40,396 nucleotides of DNA from Caulobacter sp. GTDB taxonomy: Bacteria; Pseudomonadota; Alphaproteobacteria; Caulobacterales; Caulobacteraceae. Where the stretch lies: assembly GCA_026225565.1 (NCBI GenBank), contig JAMFTA010000136.1, positions 1-40,396 on the forward strand. Reading direction: 5' to 3'. This document shows positions 1-7,786 of this stretch, one piece after another (the first letter of the stretch is position 1; the number at the start of each line of letters is the position of its first letter). Below the pieces are notes generated by a model that was given only the letters and a program-made list of their open reading frames with translations, did no database searches and was not told the origin of the DNA. A program made the translations under genes and the position numbers.

Positions 1-28
1 CATGTAGGCCCTAAGCGCAAGGCCCCGC

Positions 29-511
29 TTAAGCGCAGGGACCGGGCGACCAGTTGTACTTGTTCTGAGCGGCGCTCCAGACCCACTGGCCGCAAGCCTG
101 TTGTTGCTGAGGCGCGGCATTGGCGGGTGCGGGCGGCGATTGATAGGCCTGACCGGGGGGTGGCGCATAGCCGGGAGGCGGGGCGTAATAGCCTTCGTCC
201 TCGTACATCGCGTCATCGTCATAGGGCGAGGCCCAGTAGGGATCGTAGCCATAGCCGTAATAGTAGGGATAGCCGTAGCCATAGGCGCCGAGCGCCAAGC
301 CTAGGCCGAACGCTCCATAGCCATAACCGCGATAGCCGCCGTAACCGCCGCGGCCGCCGCCATCGTGGAAGCCGCCGCCGTGAAATCCACCGCCGCCGCC
401 AACATGGCCTCCGCTCCCGCCCGCATGGCCGCCGCCATGGGTTTGGGCCGATGCGGCCATCGGCGCGGCGGCCAGCGCTGTCGCAAGAAACGCCGCTGCA
501 AGATTTTTCAT
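29..511 (-). CDS. Exported Gly/Tyr-rich protein of unknown function
   Basis: A 160-residue protein with a clear Sec signal peptide (MKNLAAAFLATALAAAPMAA, predicted cut after Ala-Ser-Ala). The mature part is low complexity: a Gly/His-rich block, a Gly/Tyr block (GYGYPYYYGYGYD), an acidic patch (YDDDAMYEDEGYY), a Pro-rich stretch (repeated APPPG) and a conserved-looking C-terminus with two cysteines (CGQWVW...NWSPGPCA). The ATG at 511 starts exactly at the signal peptide; a start four codons upstream is also open. It is transcribed away from a second exported protein. I do not recognise a named family; an envelope or surface role is inference from export and composition only. Confidence 0.72.
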   Translation of the reverse strand: MKNLAAAFLATALAAAPMAASAQTHGGGHAGGSGGHVGGGGGFHGGGFHDGGGRGGYGGYRGYGYGAFGLGLALGAYGYGYPYYYGYGYDPYWASPYDDDAMYEDEGYYAPPPGYAPPPGQAYQSPPAPANAAPQQQQACGQWVWSAAQNKYNWSPGPCA

Positions 512-557
512 CGTAAACTCCAACTCTTAGGCCGCCGCCCTGCAAAGAATGTTGGGC

Positions 558-571
558 GCGCAAGGTTGCGC
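558..571. other. 14-bp palindrome between two divergent exported-protein genes
   Basis: GCGCAA-GG-TTGCGC is a perfect inverted repeat in the spacer between the minus-strand Gly-rich protein and the plus-strand Spy-like protein. Position suits a regulator site or a leader hairpin; no binding protein can be named. Confidence 0.35.
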
Positions 572-633
572 TTCAAGGCCGCAATCGGAATATGTCGGCG
601 TCTGCGTCCCCCATCCCCAAGGCTGAAACAAGC

Positions 634-1110
634 ATGTCGCGATTTCTACTGAGCGCCCTCACCGCCGGCCTTCTAGCGTCGATGGCCGCGCCCATCGGCG
701 CTTGGGGGCAGACGCCCGGCCTGGCCCAGGCCCAAGCGGCGTCCACCGCGGCGCTCAACGTGCAAAGCCTGCATGACTCCCTTCACTTGACCCTACCCCA
801 GGAGGACGCTTGGCGCGCCTATCGCCGGGCCTCCGCCCCCGATCCGGAGGCGCAGGCGCGCCACCGCGCGGCGATGACGATGATGCCCTCCCTGACCACC
901 CCCCGGCGCGTCGATCTGATCGCCGCCGAGATGCAGGCCAATCTGGATGCGGCCAAGCGCGGGGGCGAGGCGGTGAAGGCCTTCTACGCCATCCTCACGC
1001 CCGAACAGCAGCGCACCTTCGACCATCAGACCCTGCAGGCCGGCGGCCCCCCCGCCGACAAGCTGCGCCAGCCGCCGTCGGGCCAGGGCCTGCCCAAGCC
1101 GGGGCAGTAA
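634..1110 (+). CDS. Spy/CpxP-like periplasmic protein (LTxxQ motif)
   Basis: A 158-residue exported protein. The ATG at 634 begins a typical signal peptide (MSRFLLSALTAGLLASMAAP). The mature part is helical and charged, and near the C-terminus carries LTPEQQRTFD, the LTxxQ signature of the Spy/CpxP/CnrX group of periplasmic chaperone or metal/stress-sensing proteins. A QTP..AQAQAA linker follows the signal peptide and the tail is Pro/Gly-rich. An alternative ATG at 592 would add 14 residues ahead of the signal peptide, which is less likely. Divergent to the Gly-rich exported protein, so the two may share envelope-stress control (inference). Family assignment rests on one short motif plus architecture. 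Confidence 0.68.
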   Translation: MSRFLLSALTAGLLASMAAPIGAWGQTPGLAQAQAASTAALNVQSLHDSLHLTLPQEDAWRAYRRASAPDPEAQARHRAAMTMMPSLTTPRRVDLIAAEMQANLDAAKRGGEAVKAFYAILTPEQQRTFDHQTLQAGGPPADKLRQPPSGQGLPKPGQ

Positions 1111-1119
1111 GCGCTAAGC

Positions 1120-1217
1120 TGTCATCCCGGAAAGCGCGCGGCGCTTCTCCGGGACCCAGCGCTTTACCCTGCACCCGCCGTCTGGGTCCCGGATCGACTC
1201 CGCCGTCCGGGATGACA
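1120..1217. repeat. Dispersed palindromic repeat, family A, copy 1
   Basis: About 98 bp bounded by TGTCATCCCGG and CCGGGATGACA, with an inner inverted pair GGGACCCAG / CTGGGTCCC. Each half can fold on itself and the whole can fold as one long hairpin. It lies between convergent genes, where it could also end transcription from both sides. Other copies: 4797-4893, 16860-16956, 39698-39799. Confidence 0.85.
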
Positions 1218-1230
1218 GGAGGTGAGTAGG

Positions 1231-2460
1231 TCAATCCACCACCACGATACGCGGCGGCGGCTTTAGCAGGCTCTTGTCCTTCAATCGCTCGGCCACTTCG
1301 GCGGCGATGGCCAGGAAGGCCTTGGCGGCGCTGCTGTCCGGCGCGACAGCGGCCACGGGCGCGCCCGCGTCCCCGGCCTTGCGCAGCGCAATGTCGATGG
1401 GAATTTCGCCAAGGAAAGGGGCGCCGACTTCAGCCGCCACGCCGCGCGCGCCGCCCCGGCCGAAGATTTCGATGGGCTCGCCGGTGGCGGGGTCTGGGAA
1501 ATAGGCCATGTTTTCGATCACGCCCAGGATCGGGGTCGCCGTCTTCTGGAACATGGCGACGCCCCGGCGCACGTCGATCAGCGCCACCTCTTGCGGTGTG
1601 GAGACGATCACCGCGCCGTCGAGGCGCACCTTTTGCGCCAGGGTCAGCTGTACGTCGCCGGTGCCCGGCGGCATGTCGATCACCAACAAATCCAGCGGCT
1701 CGGCCTCGCTGCCCCAGGCGACGTCGTTCAAGAGCTGGGTGATGGCGGAGGAGGCCATCGGCCCCCGCCAGATCATCGGCGCCCCCTCCTTGACCAACAA
1801 ACCGATGGACACGGCCTTCACCCCGAACGCTGTCGGCGGGATCAGCTTCTTGTCCGGGCCGATCTCGGGCTCATCGACCAGCCCCAACATGCGCGGCACC
1901 GAGGGGCCATAGACGTCGGCGTCCAAAAGCCCGACGGCGTAGCCCATCTGGGCGAAGGCGGCGGCGAGGTTTACGGCGACGGTGGACTTGCCCACCCCGC
2001 CCTTGCCCGAGGCCACGGCGATCACTTGCCGAACGTGGGCGGGCTTCATGGTCGCACCGAGCGTGGGGCGTGATTTCGACGGCGCCGGGGCGTGGACATG
2101 ACCGGCGTTCGGCGCGGCGCGGGGGTTGACGTTATAGGCGGCGACGCCGTGGGATGGGGCTGCGTCGGCGGTGGTGAGCACCACCTGAGCCTGGTCGACG
2201 CCCGGCACGCGCGCCAGCGCCGCCTCCGCCGCCGCTCGCACGGGGTTGTAGAGCGTCACGTCCTCGGCCGCGACTTCAAGCATGAAACCTGCGCGCCCGG
2301 GACGCACCGCCAGGCCGTGGACCAGGCCGGCGGCGGCCAACCCCTGCCCACTCTTTGGATCGATAACCGTATCCAACGCGTGCAGCACCGCAGCGCGTTC
2401 AGGCGTCGCCGAAGCCGGCGGCGGAGGCGAGGGCGGTGAAGGGGGCAGGGGAGCAGTCAT
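1231..2460 (-). CDS. apbC: Mrp/ApbC Fe-S cluster carrier ATPase
   Basis: A 409-residue P-loop ATPase of the Mrp/NBP35 family, which carries and transfers [4Fe-4S] clusters to apo-enzymes in the cytoplasm. Residues about 20-97 form an N-terminal MIP18/DUF59 domain. A Pro/Ala linker follows, then the deviant Walker A SGKGGVGKST (151-160), switch LLDADVYGPSVPRMLG and the DMPPGTGD motif near 262-269. The Pro-rich N-terminus starts at the ATG at 2460. Oddity: the CxxC that normally follows the ENMxYF segment and ligates the bridging cluster is absent; residues 322-325 read PDPA. Such variants are, as I recall, common in Alphaproteobacteria. Convergent with the Spy-like gene across repeat A1. Confidence 0.93.
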   Translation of the reverse strand: MTAPLPPSPPSPPPPASATPERAAVLHALDTVIDPKSGQGLAAAGLVHGLAVRPGRAGFMLEVAAEDVTLYNPVRAAAEAALARVPGVDQAQVVLTTADAAPSHGVAAYNVNPRAAPNAGHVHAPAPSKSRPTLGATMKPAHVRQVIAVASGKGGVGKSTVAVNLAAAFAQMGYAVGLLDADVYGPSVPRMLGLVDEPEIGPDKKLIPPTAFGVKAVSIGLLVKEGAPMIWRGPMASSAITQLLNDVAWGSEAEPLDLLVIDMPPGTGDVQLTLAQKVRLDGAVIVSTPQEVALIDVRRGVAMFQKTATPILGVIENMAYFPDPATGEPIEIFGRGGARGVAAEVGAPFLGEIPIDIALRKAGDAGAPVAAVAPDSSAAKAFLAIAAEVAERLKDKSLLKPPPRIVVVD

Positions 2461-2551
2461 GATCAAGGTTCGCCAAACGGGCGTCCCTCATCCCGCCGCC
2501 GCCGCTCGGTAGCAAGCGCTTAAGCCGTCGCCGGGAGGTTTTCCGTGGATG

Positions 2552-2974
2552 TCAGAGGTCCAAGCCCCCGCGCCCTAGCCCCGATTGAGAGGAGAAGGGC
2601 GCAGCGTCCGCCTTGATGCTGAAGCCTTGGCCGGCCTCTGTGGCGATGCGGATGGCGCGCAGATCCTCGGCGATGCGGAACACCGCCAGATAGAATTCGC
2701 TCAGCCCTCGCCAGATCAGGATCAGCGCCGCCAGCACCAGCAAACCGGCCACCAGCGTGACGAAGGCCAGGGCGATCCCGGCGACGGAGCCGTCGCGAAT
2801 GCCCAGGCCCACCGCGCCGCCGATGATGGCGAAGCCGATCAGGGTGATCAGCCCCAGCCCCGCCCAATAGATCAAATGGGTGACCGGTCCGGTCATCAAC
2901 TTGTCGAAGGTCAAAAGGTCCCACAGAAAGGCGCGGACGGGATGTTTGGGGACCGTGTGGTATGGCGCAGGCAT
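2552..2974 (-). CDS. DUF4282 family membrane protein
   Basis: A 140-residue protein from the ATG at 2974. It has the DUF4282 layout: a short N-terminal FDKLMTGPVTHLIYW segment, then two strongly hydrophobic helices (GLGLITLIGFAIIGGAVGLG and GIALAFVTLVAGLLVLAALI), followed by the RxxxEFYLAVFRIAEDLRAIR motif. An in-frame TTG further upstream (3013) has no supporting ribosome site. Function of the family is unknown; it is an inner-membrane protein. It is divergent from trxB, with about 150 bp between starts. Confidence 0.82.
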   Translation of the reverse strand: MPAPYHTVPKHPVRAFLWDLLTFDKLMTGPVTHLIYWAGLGLITLIGFAIIGGAVGLGIRDGSVAGIALAFVTLVAGLLVLAALILIWRGLSEFYLAVFRIAEDLRAIRIATEAGQGFSIKADAAPFSSQSGLGRGGLDL

Positions 2975-3070
2975 GGGGAGGTCTCTGAACTTCGGCCGCG
3001 ACGCGTACCTCAACTAAAATCGCTATCAGCGGATCGCGGTTCGCGCAACGGCGCCGCCCATCCGCGGGGA

Positions 3071-3100
3071 GTTTCGCCCGGGCTTCTCCATCGCTACATA
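3071..3100 (+). promoter_or_regulatory. Possible sigma-73-type promoter of trxB
   Basis: GCTACATA at 3093-3100 matches the Caulobacter sigma-73 -10 consensus GCTANAWC at 7 of 8 positions. The upstream -35 match (GTTTCGC, about 15 bp away) is only partial. The start codon follows 27 bp downstream of the -10. Confidence 0.3.
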
Positions 3101-3127
3101 TCCGGATCAATCGCGAGTCTCAGAGCC

Positions 3128-4141
3128 ATGTCCGAAGTCCATCAGTATCCCCGGCCCGTCCGCGTCGCCATCGTCGGCTCCGGCCCCGCCGGCTACACCG
3201 CCGCCATCTACGCCGCCCGCGCGCTCCTTCAGCCAGTATTGATCTCTGGCATAAACCCCGGCGGCCAACTGACCATCACCACCGACGTGGAGAACTATCC
3301 GGGCTTCGCCGACGTGATCCAGGGCCCCTGGCTGATGGAGCAGATGAAGGCCCAGGCCGAGCATGTGGGAACCGAATTCATCAATGACATCGTCATGGAG
3401 GTGGACTTGTCGGTGCGTCCCTTCCGCCTGGTCTGCGATAGTGGGGCGGTGTTCCTGGCCGAGACGCTGATCATCGCCACCGGCGCGGAGGCCAAGTGGC
3501 TGGGCCTCGATAGCGAGCAGGCCTTCCGCGGTTTCGGCGTTTCCGCCTGCGCCACCTGCGACGGCTTCTTCTATAGCGGCAAGACTGTCGCCGTGGTTGG
3601 CGGCGGCAACACGGCGGTGGAGGAGGCGCTTTTCCTCACCAGCTTCGCCTCGAAGGTCACCCTGATCCACAGGAAGGGTGAGCTGCGGGCCGAGCGCATC
3701 CTGCAGGAACGCCTGTTCGCCCACCCCAAGATCGAGGTGATCTGGGATTCAGAGGTGGTCGAGGTCTTGGGCGACGATAACCCTAAGGGCGTCACAGCCG
3801 TGCGCCTGAAGAATCACAAGACCCACGAGCATACCGACCTAGCGATCGACGGCCTGTTCGTCGCCATCGGCCACGCGCCCGCGTCGGAGCTGTTCAAGGG
3901 CCAACTGCACACCCATGCCTCGGGCTATCTGAAGGTGAAGCCGGGTACGGCCTCAACCGACATCGAAGGGGTGTTCGCCTGCGGCGACGTCACCGACGAC
4001 GTCTATCGTCAGGCCGTCACCGCCGCCGGCATGGGCTGCATGGCCGCCCTGGAAGCCGCCCGTTTCCTGGCCGAAGAAGACCACAGATCGGCCCACCACC
4101 CGATCAGCCACAAGGAAGCGGAGAAGATCGGGACCTGGTGA
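3128..4141 (+). CDS. trxB: Thioredoxin-disulfide reductase
   Basis: A 337-residue FAD/NADPH flavoenzyme that reduces thioredoxin in the cytoplasm. It has the first dinucleotide fold GSGPAGYTAAIYAAR (17-31), the FAD-contacting GGQLTITTDVENYPGF, the redox-active CATC pair at 141-144, the NADPH fold GGGNTAVEEA (158-167) and the C-terminal GVFACGDVTDD FAD motif. The reading frame is open far upstream, but the first ATG giving a family-length protein is at 3128. All catalytic elements are present and the length is normal for the family. Convergent with the FMN reductase gene, so the two redox enzymes are probably separate units. Confidence 0.97.
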   Translation: MSEVHQYPRPVRVAIVGSGPAGYTAAIYAARALLQPVLISGINPGGQLTITTDVENYPGFADVIQGPWLMEQMKAQAEHVGTEFINDIVMEVDLSVRPFRLVCDSGAVFLAETLIIATGAEAKWLGLDSEQAFRGFGVSACATCDGFFYSGKTVAVVGGGNTAVEEALFLTSFASKVTLIHRKGELRAERILQERLFAHPKIEVIWDSEVVEVLGDDNPKGVTAVRLKNHKTHEHTDLAIDGLFVAIGHAPASELFKGQLHTHASGYLKVKPGTASTDIEGVFACGDVTDDVYRQAVTAAGMGCMAALEAARFLAEEDHRSAHHPISHKEAEKIGTW

Positions 4142-4151
4142 GGCGCCGCCT

Positions 4152-4742
4152 TCAATAGGGCGGAGGTCGGCGCGCGCGCTGGGCCTTAGCCGCCTCCGTC
4201 CACCAGCGCAGATCGTCGGCGAAGCGCAGGAAGGCGTGTTCCAGCGCCTCTCCGGCCGGGCCGGTCGGGCGCGCCGCGGCGTCCAGGGCCTGGGCGATCG
4301 GGCCGACGGTGAGGGTGGCGGAGGTCACCACCATGCCCATTTCCGACAGGGTGCCATGCCAGGCGCTGTTGGAGCGCGCGCCCGAGAGCCGGCCCGCCGA
4401 ATAGCTGGCGACAGCGGCGGGGCGCCAGAACCACTCCTCCAGGAAATGATCCGTGAGGTTCTTCAGCCCCGGTTGAACGCCCCAATTGTATTCGCCGGCC
4501 ACGAAGACAAAGGCGTCGGCGGCGCGGATTTGCTCGGCCAGGGCCTGCATCGCCGGCGGCGCCTCGCCCTTGGGGTATTCCTTATACATGCGGTCCAGCA
4601 TCGGCAGATCGACCGCCTTAGCGTCGACGAGCGTCGCTTCATCCCCTCGGGCGCGCAGGCCGGCGACGATATAGTCCGCCAGACGGATGCCCATGCGATC
4701 GCGACGATAGGACCCGTAGAAGACCAGGATTTTATCCGACAT
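4152..4742 (-). CDS. NADPH-dependent FMN reductase family protein
   Basis: A 196-residue flavodoxin-fold protein. The N-terminal KILVFYGSYRRDRMGIRLADYI is the phosphate-binding loop region of the NADPH-dependent FMN reductase/azoreductase family. GEYNWGVQPGLKNLTDHF (near 103-120) is the conserved flavin-contact motif, variant of the usual PEYN..PGxLKNxxD. Expected to reduce flavins or quinones with NAD(P)H; substrate unknown. Length is normal. It ends 10 bp from the trxB stop in convergent orientation, and repeat A2 lies just upstream of its start. Confidence 0.85.
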   Translation of the reverse strand: MSDKILVFYGSYRRDRMGIRLADYIVAGLRARGDEATLVDAKAVDLPMLDRMYKEYPKGEAPPAMQALAEQIRAADAFVFVAGEYNWGVQPGLKNLTDHFLEEWFWRPAAVASYSAGRLSGARSNSAWHGTLSEMGMVVTSATLTVGPIAQALDAAARPTGPAGEALEHAFLRFADDLRWWTEAAKAQRARRPPPY

Positions 4743-4796
4743 GCGTCAGTCCTATCGCATTACGGCTCACTGCCCCACAGCCTCTCGCGCCACCAT

Positions 4797-4893
4797 TGTC
4801 ATCCCGGCCCCAGCGTAGCGTAGAGCCGGGACCCAACGCTCTTGCTAGCGGTGCTGGGTCCCGGACAAGCCCTGTGGGCTTTCCGGGATGACA
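4797..4893. repeat. Dispersed palindromic repeat, family A, copy 2
   Basis: Same ends (TGTCATCCCGG / CCGGGATGACA) and inner GGGACCCA / TGGGTCCC pair as the other copies. Unlike copies 1 and 3, it lies between divergent genes, upstream of both, so a pure terminator role does not fit this copy. Confidence 0.85.
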
Positions 4894-4975
4894 GGTGAGT
4901 TCGACGCAATTCGTGATCGGGCATTTTCCGCCGCCGCTCTTGCCGCATGACAGGATTGCGACTAGATAGGGGCAT

Positions 4976-4992
4976 ATGCTCAGTTGAAGCAT
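4976..4992. promoter_or_regulatory. Upstream operator-like palindrome of nadA (imperfect)
   Basis: ATGCTCA-GTT-GAAGCAT: the left arm is identical to that of the perfect palindrome at 5042-5058, and five of seven bases of the right arm pair. The two copies start 66 bp apart. Probably a regulator site for the NAD operon; alphaproteobacterial nadABC operons are known to be controlled by NadQ-type repressors, but matching this site to NadQ is inference. Confidence 0.5.
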
Positions 4993-5000
4993 AAGTCGTC

Positions 5001-5030
5001 GGCCGGAGCTCAGGCGTTCCGGCCTTTATT
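5001..5030 (+). terminator. Terminator-like hairpin between the two nadA operator copies
   Basis: GGCCGGA (5001-5007) and TCCGGCC (5018-5024) form a perfect 7-bp GC-rich stem with a 10-nt loop, followed by TTTATT. It could be an intrinsic terminator or attenuator ahead of nadA, for a transcript begun near the upstream palindrome. The U-tract is short and interrupted. Confidence 0.4.
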
Positions 5031-5041
5031 GGGTTCCAATA

Positions 5042-5058
5042 ATGCTCAATATGAGCAT
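5042..5058. promoter_or_regulatory. Operator-like perfect palindrome just upstream of nadA
   Basis: ATGCTCA-ATA-TGAGCAT, a perfect 7+3+7 inverted repeat ending 14 bp before the nadA start codon and overlapping a -10-like CATAAT. Best candidate for the repressor site of the nadABC operon. Confidence 0.6.
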
Positions 5059-5072
5059 AATATGAGATCGCC

Positions 5073-6179
5073 ATGCTTAACGTCGCTACGAAGGTCCCGC
5101 CGGTCCGCCCCGCCTTCCTGTTCACGCCGCAGGTGGAAGCCGAAACCAGCGCTATCTGGCAGACGGTGCGCTCCCGCGTCACGCCTCTGGAATGGCGCCT
5201 GCAGGCACCCCTGATCGCCGAGATCAACCGGCTGAAGCGCGAGAAGAAGGCGGTGATCCTGGCGCACAACTATATGACGCCGGAAATTTTCCATGGCGTC
5301 GGCGACTATGTGGGCGACAGCCTGGGCCTGGCCCGCGAAGCCCAGCGCTCGGACGCCGCCGTCATCGTCCAGGCCGGGGTGCACTTCATGGCCGAGACCT
5401 CCAAGGTGCTCTGCCCCGACAAGCGGGTCTTGATCCCCGATCCAAACGCCGGATGCTCGCTCGCCAGCTCCATCACCGCCGCCGACGTGCGCCTGATCAA
5501 GCAGCGCTATCCGGGCGCGCCGGTGGTCACCTACGTCAACACCACCGCCGAGGTGAAGGCCGAGACCGACATCTGCTGCACCTCCGCCAACGCCGTGCAG
5601 GTGGTGGAATGGGCGGCGAAGGAGTGGGGCTCGGACCGGGTGATCCTGATCCCCGACGAGTTCCTGGCCAAGAACGTCGCCCGTCAGACCGATGTGAAGA
5701 TCATCGCCTGGCGCGGCCGCTGCGAGGTGCATGAGCGCTTCACCGCTTCTGACATCCTGGAGCTGCGCGCTGCCTATCCGGACGCCCAGGTGCTGGCCCA
5801 CCCCGAATGCCCGCCAGAAGTGCTGGAGGTCTCCCACTTCACCGGATCGACCGCCGCCATGACCGACTATGTGGCGACGCGGAAGCCGAAGCAGGTGGTG
5901 CTGATCACCGAATGCTCCATGGCCGACAATGTGGCCTGCGAGGCGCCGGAGACCGAGTTCATCCGCCCCTGCAACCTCTGCCCTCATATGAAGATGATCA
6001 CCCTGGAGAACGTCTACGACGCCCTTCTCTACGATCGCTACGAGGTGACGGTGGATCCGGTGCTGGCCGTGCGCGCCGCCGCCGCCGTGCAGCGGATGAT
6101 CGACCTGCCGCCCCCTGCCGTCCCCGCCCGCTACGACCTGGTCAAGGCGCGCCACCATGTGGATGTGGAGCTGATCTAA
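5073..6179 (+). CDS. nadA: Quinolinate synthase
   Basis: A 368-residue [4Fe-4S] enzyme that condenses iminoaspartate with dihydroxyacetone phosphate to quinolinate, the second step of de novo NAD synthesis. Visible signatures: ILAHNYMTPEI, GDSLGLA, the Cys-bearing VLCPDKRVLIPDPNAGCSLA, the second Cys in DICCTSANAV, and the C-terminal CNLCPHMK segment with the third ligand. Length fits the long alphaproteobacterial form. First gene of a nadA-nadB-nadC operon. The start is the ATG at 5073; the ribosome site is weak. Control is probably through the palindromes at 4976 and 5042. Confidence 0.97.
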   Translation: MLNVATKVPPVRPAFLFTPQVEAETSAIWQTVRSRVTPLEWRLQAPLIAEINRLKREKKAVILAHNYMTPEIFHGVGDYVGDSLGLAREAQRSDAAVIVQAGVHFMAETSKVLCPDKRVLIPDPNAGCSLASSITAADVRLIKQRYPGAPVVTYVNTTAEVKAETDICCTSANAVQVVEWAAKEWGSDRVILIPDEFLAKNVARQTDVKIIAWRGRCEVHERFTASDILELRAAYPDAQVLAHPECPPEVLEVSHFTGSTAAMTDYVATRKPKQVVLITECSMADNVACEAPETEFIRPCNLCPHMKMITLENVYDALLYDRYEVTVDPVLAVRAAAAVQRMIDLPPPAVPARYDLVKARHHVDVELI

Positions 6180-6201
6180 TCCCGTCCACCTACTCCGCTC
6201 A

Positions 6202-6219
6202 TCCCCGCGGAAGCGGGGA
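6202..6219 (+). other. Hairpin with GGAA loop between nadA and nadB
   Basis: TCCCCGC-GGAA-GCGGGGA: perfect 7-bp stem closed by a GNRA tetraloop, followed by CCCAGG. Probably one copy of a small dispersed repeat or an mRNA-stability/processing element inside the operon; no U-tract follows. Confidence 0.5.
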
Positions 6220-6241
6220 CCCAGGCTTTGAGGGCTTGCCA

Positions 6242-7786
6242 GTGTCTTTCCCTAAGAATCTCCCCCGTTTGAACGTCGATGGCCCGCTGATCGTCGGGGC
6301 GGGCCTGGCGGGCCTCTCCGCCGCCCTCGCCGCCGCCGGCGAAGGCGCTAAGGTGCTGGTGCTGGCCGCATCGCCGCTTGGCGAGGGCTGCTCCTCTGCC
6401 TGGGCCCAAGGCGGCATGGCCGTGGCCATGGCGCCCGATGACAGTCCCGCTCTGCACGCCGCCGACACTGTCGCCGCCGGCGCCGGCCTGGTCGACGCCG
6501 CCATGGCTGCGCTGCTCGCCGAAGAAGGCCCTAAGGCCGTGCGTCGCCTCGCCGCTCTCGGCGCGCCGTTCGACCGCGACGCCGACGGCCGCTTCTTGCA
6601 GGCGCTGGAAGCGGCCCACTCCCGCCCCCGCGTCGCCAAGGTGGGCGGCGACGGCGCCGGCAAGGCCATCATGGCGGCGGTGATCGCCGTCGCCCGCGCC
6701 AACCCCGCCATAGAGATCTGGGAAGGCGCCGATGTGCGCGCGCTTCTTCAAGACAAGGCTGGCAGGGTGCGCGGCGCCCTGGTGGCGCGGAACGGAACCC
6801 TGACCGAGGTGGTCGCGCCCGCGACCCTGCTCGCCACCGGCGGCCTCGGCGGCCTCTATGCGGTGACCACCAATCCAGCCGAGGTGCGCGGCGCGGGCCT
6901 GGCCCTGGCCGCCATGGCCGGCGCGGCGATCGTCGATCCGGAGTTCGTGCAGTTCCACCCCACAGCCATCGACGTCGGCAGGGACCCCGCACCGCTCGCC
7001 ACCGAGGCGCTGCGCGGCGAGGGCGCCACCCTGGTGGATGCGGCGGGCGTTCCCTTCATGCTGCGCTATGACGTCCATGGCGATCTGGCCGCCCGCGACA
7101 TCGTCGCCCGCGCCATCCATCACGAGATCGCGGACGGCAGCGGCGCCTTCCTCGACGCCCGCGCCGCCGTGGGCGCCCACTTTCCCGTGGCCTTCCCCTA
7201 TGTGTTCGCCGCCTGCATGGATGCGGGGGTCGATCCCCGCACCCAGCCGATCCCGGTCGCCCCCGCCGTCCACTATCACATGGGGGGCATCCAGACCGAC
7301 GCCCACGGCCAGACCACAGTGGCGGGTCTTTTCGCCGCCGGGGAATGCGCCTCCACCGGCGTCCATGGCGCCAATCGCTTGGCCTCCAATTCGCTTTTAG
7401 AAGCCGCCGTATTCGGAACCCGCGCTGGGCGGGCTGCCGCGGCGGCCGTCGATCCGCACACCCCACCGCTGCCGGCCACGCCCATGCCCCACCTGCCGGC
7501 CGAAGCGTTGCAGACCCTGCGCCGCGCCATGAGTCGTGACGCAGGCGTGGTGCGCGACCACACCGGCCTCACCCGCCTGCTGGCCGAGATCGCCGCCATG
7601 CAGCGCGCCTACGGTCCGGCCACCGAGCTGATCGCCGCCCGCCTGGTGGTCTCCGCCGCCCTGGACCGCCGCGAAAGCCGGGGCGGCCACTTCCGCCAGG
7701 ACCATCCGGGGAGCCTCACCGCCGAGCACACGGTGATCAGCCTCTATGCTCCGAACTTTGAATCCTTCGCGGTAGCGGCGGGATGA
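6242..7786 (+). CDS. nadB: L-aspartate oxidase
   Basis: A 514-residue FAD enzyme that oxidises L-aspartate to iminoaspartate for NadA. It starts with the dinucleotide fold [18 protein letters not shown] and carries [10 protein letters not shown] (FAD contact), EFVQFHPTA, and the C-terminal [14 protein letters not shown] signature of the succinate dehydrogenase/aspartate oxidase family. The frame is open further upstream through nadA, but GTG at 6242 gives a normal N-terminus about 13 residues before the FAD fold; a TTG two codons earlier is an alternative. Tandem with nadA (62-bp spacer holding a hairpin) and overlaps nadC by four bases. Confidence 0.95.
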   Translation: MSFPKNLPRLNVDGPLIVGAGLAGLSAALAAAGEGAKVLVLAASPLGEGCSSAWAQGGMAVAMAPDDSPALHAADTVAAGAGLVDAAMAALLAEEGPKAVRRLAALGAPFDRDADGRFLQALEAAHSRPRVAKVGGDGAGKAIMAAVIAVARANPAIEIWEGADVRALLQDKAGRVRGALVARNGTLTEVVAPATLLATGGLGGLYAVTTNPAEVRGAGLALAAMAGAAIVDPEFVQFHPTAIDVGRDPAPLATEALRGEGATLVDAAGVPFMLRYDVHGDLAARDIVARAIHHEIADGSGAFLDARAAVGAHFPVAFPYVFAACMDAGVDPRTQPIPVAPAVHYHMGGIQTDAHGQTTVAGLFAAGECASTGVHGANRLASNSLLEAAVFGTRAGRAAAAAVDPHTPPLPATPMPHLPAEALQTLRRAMSRDAGVVRDHTGLTRLLAEIAAMQRAYGPATELIAARLVVSAALDRRESRGGHFRQDHPGSLTAEHTVISLYAPNFESFAVAAG

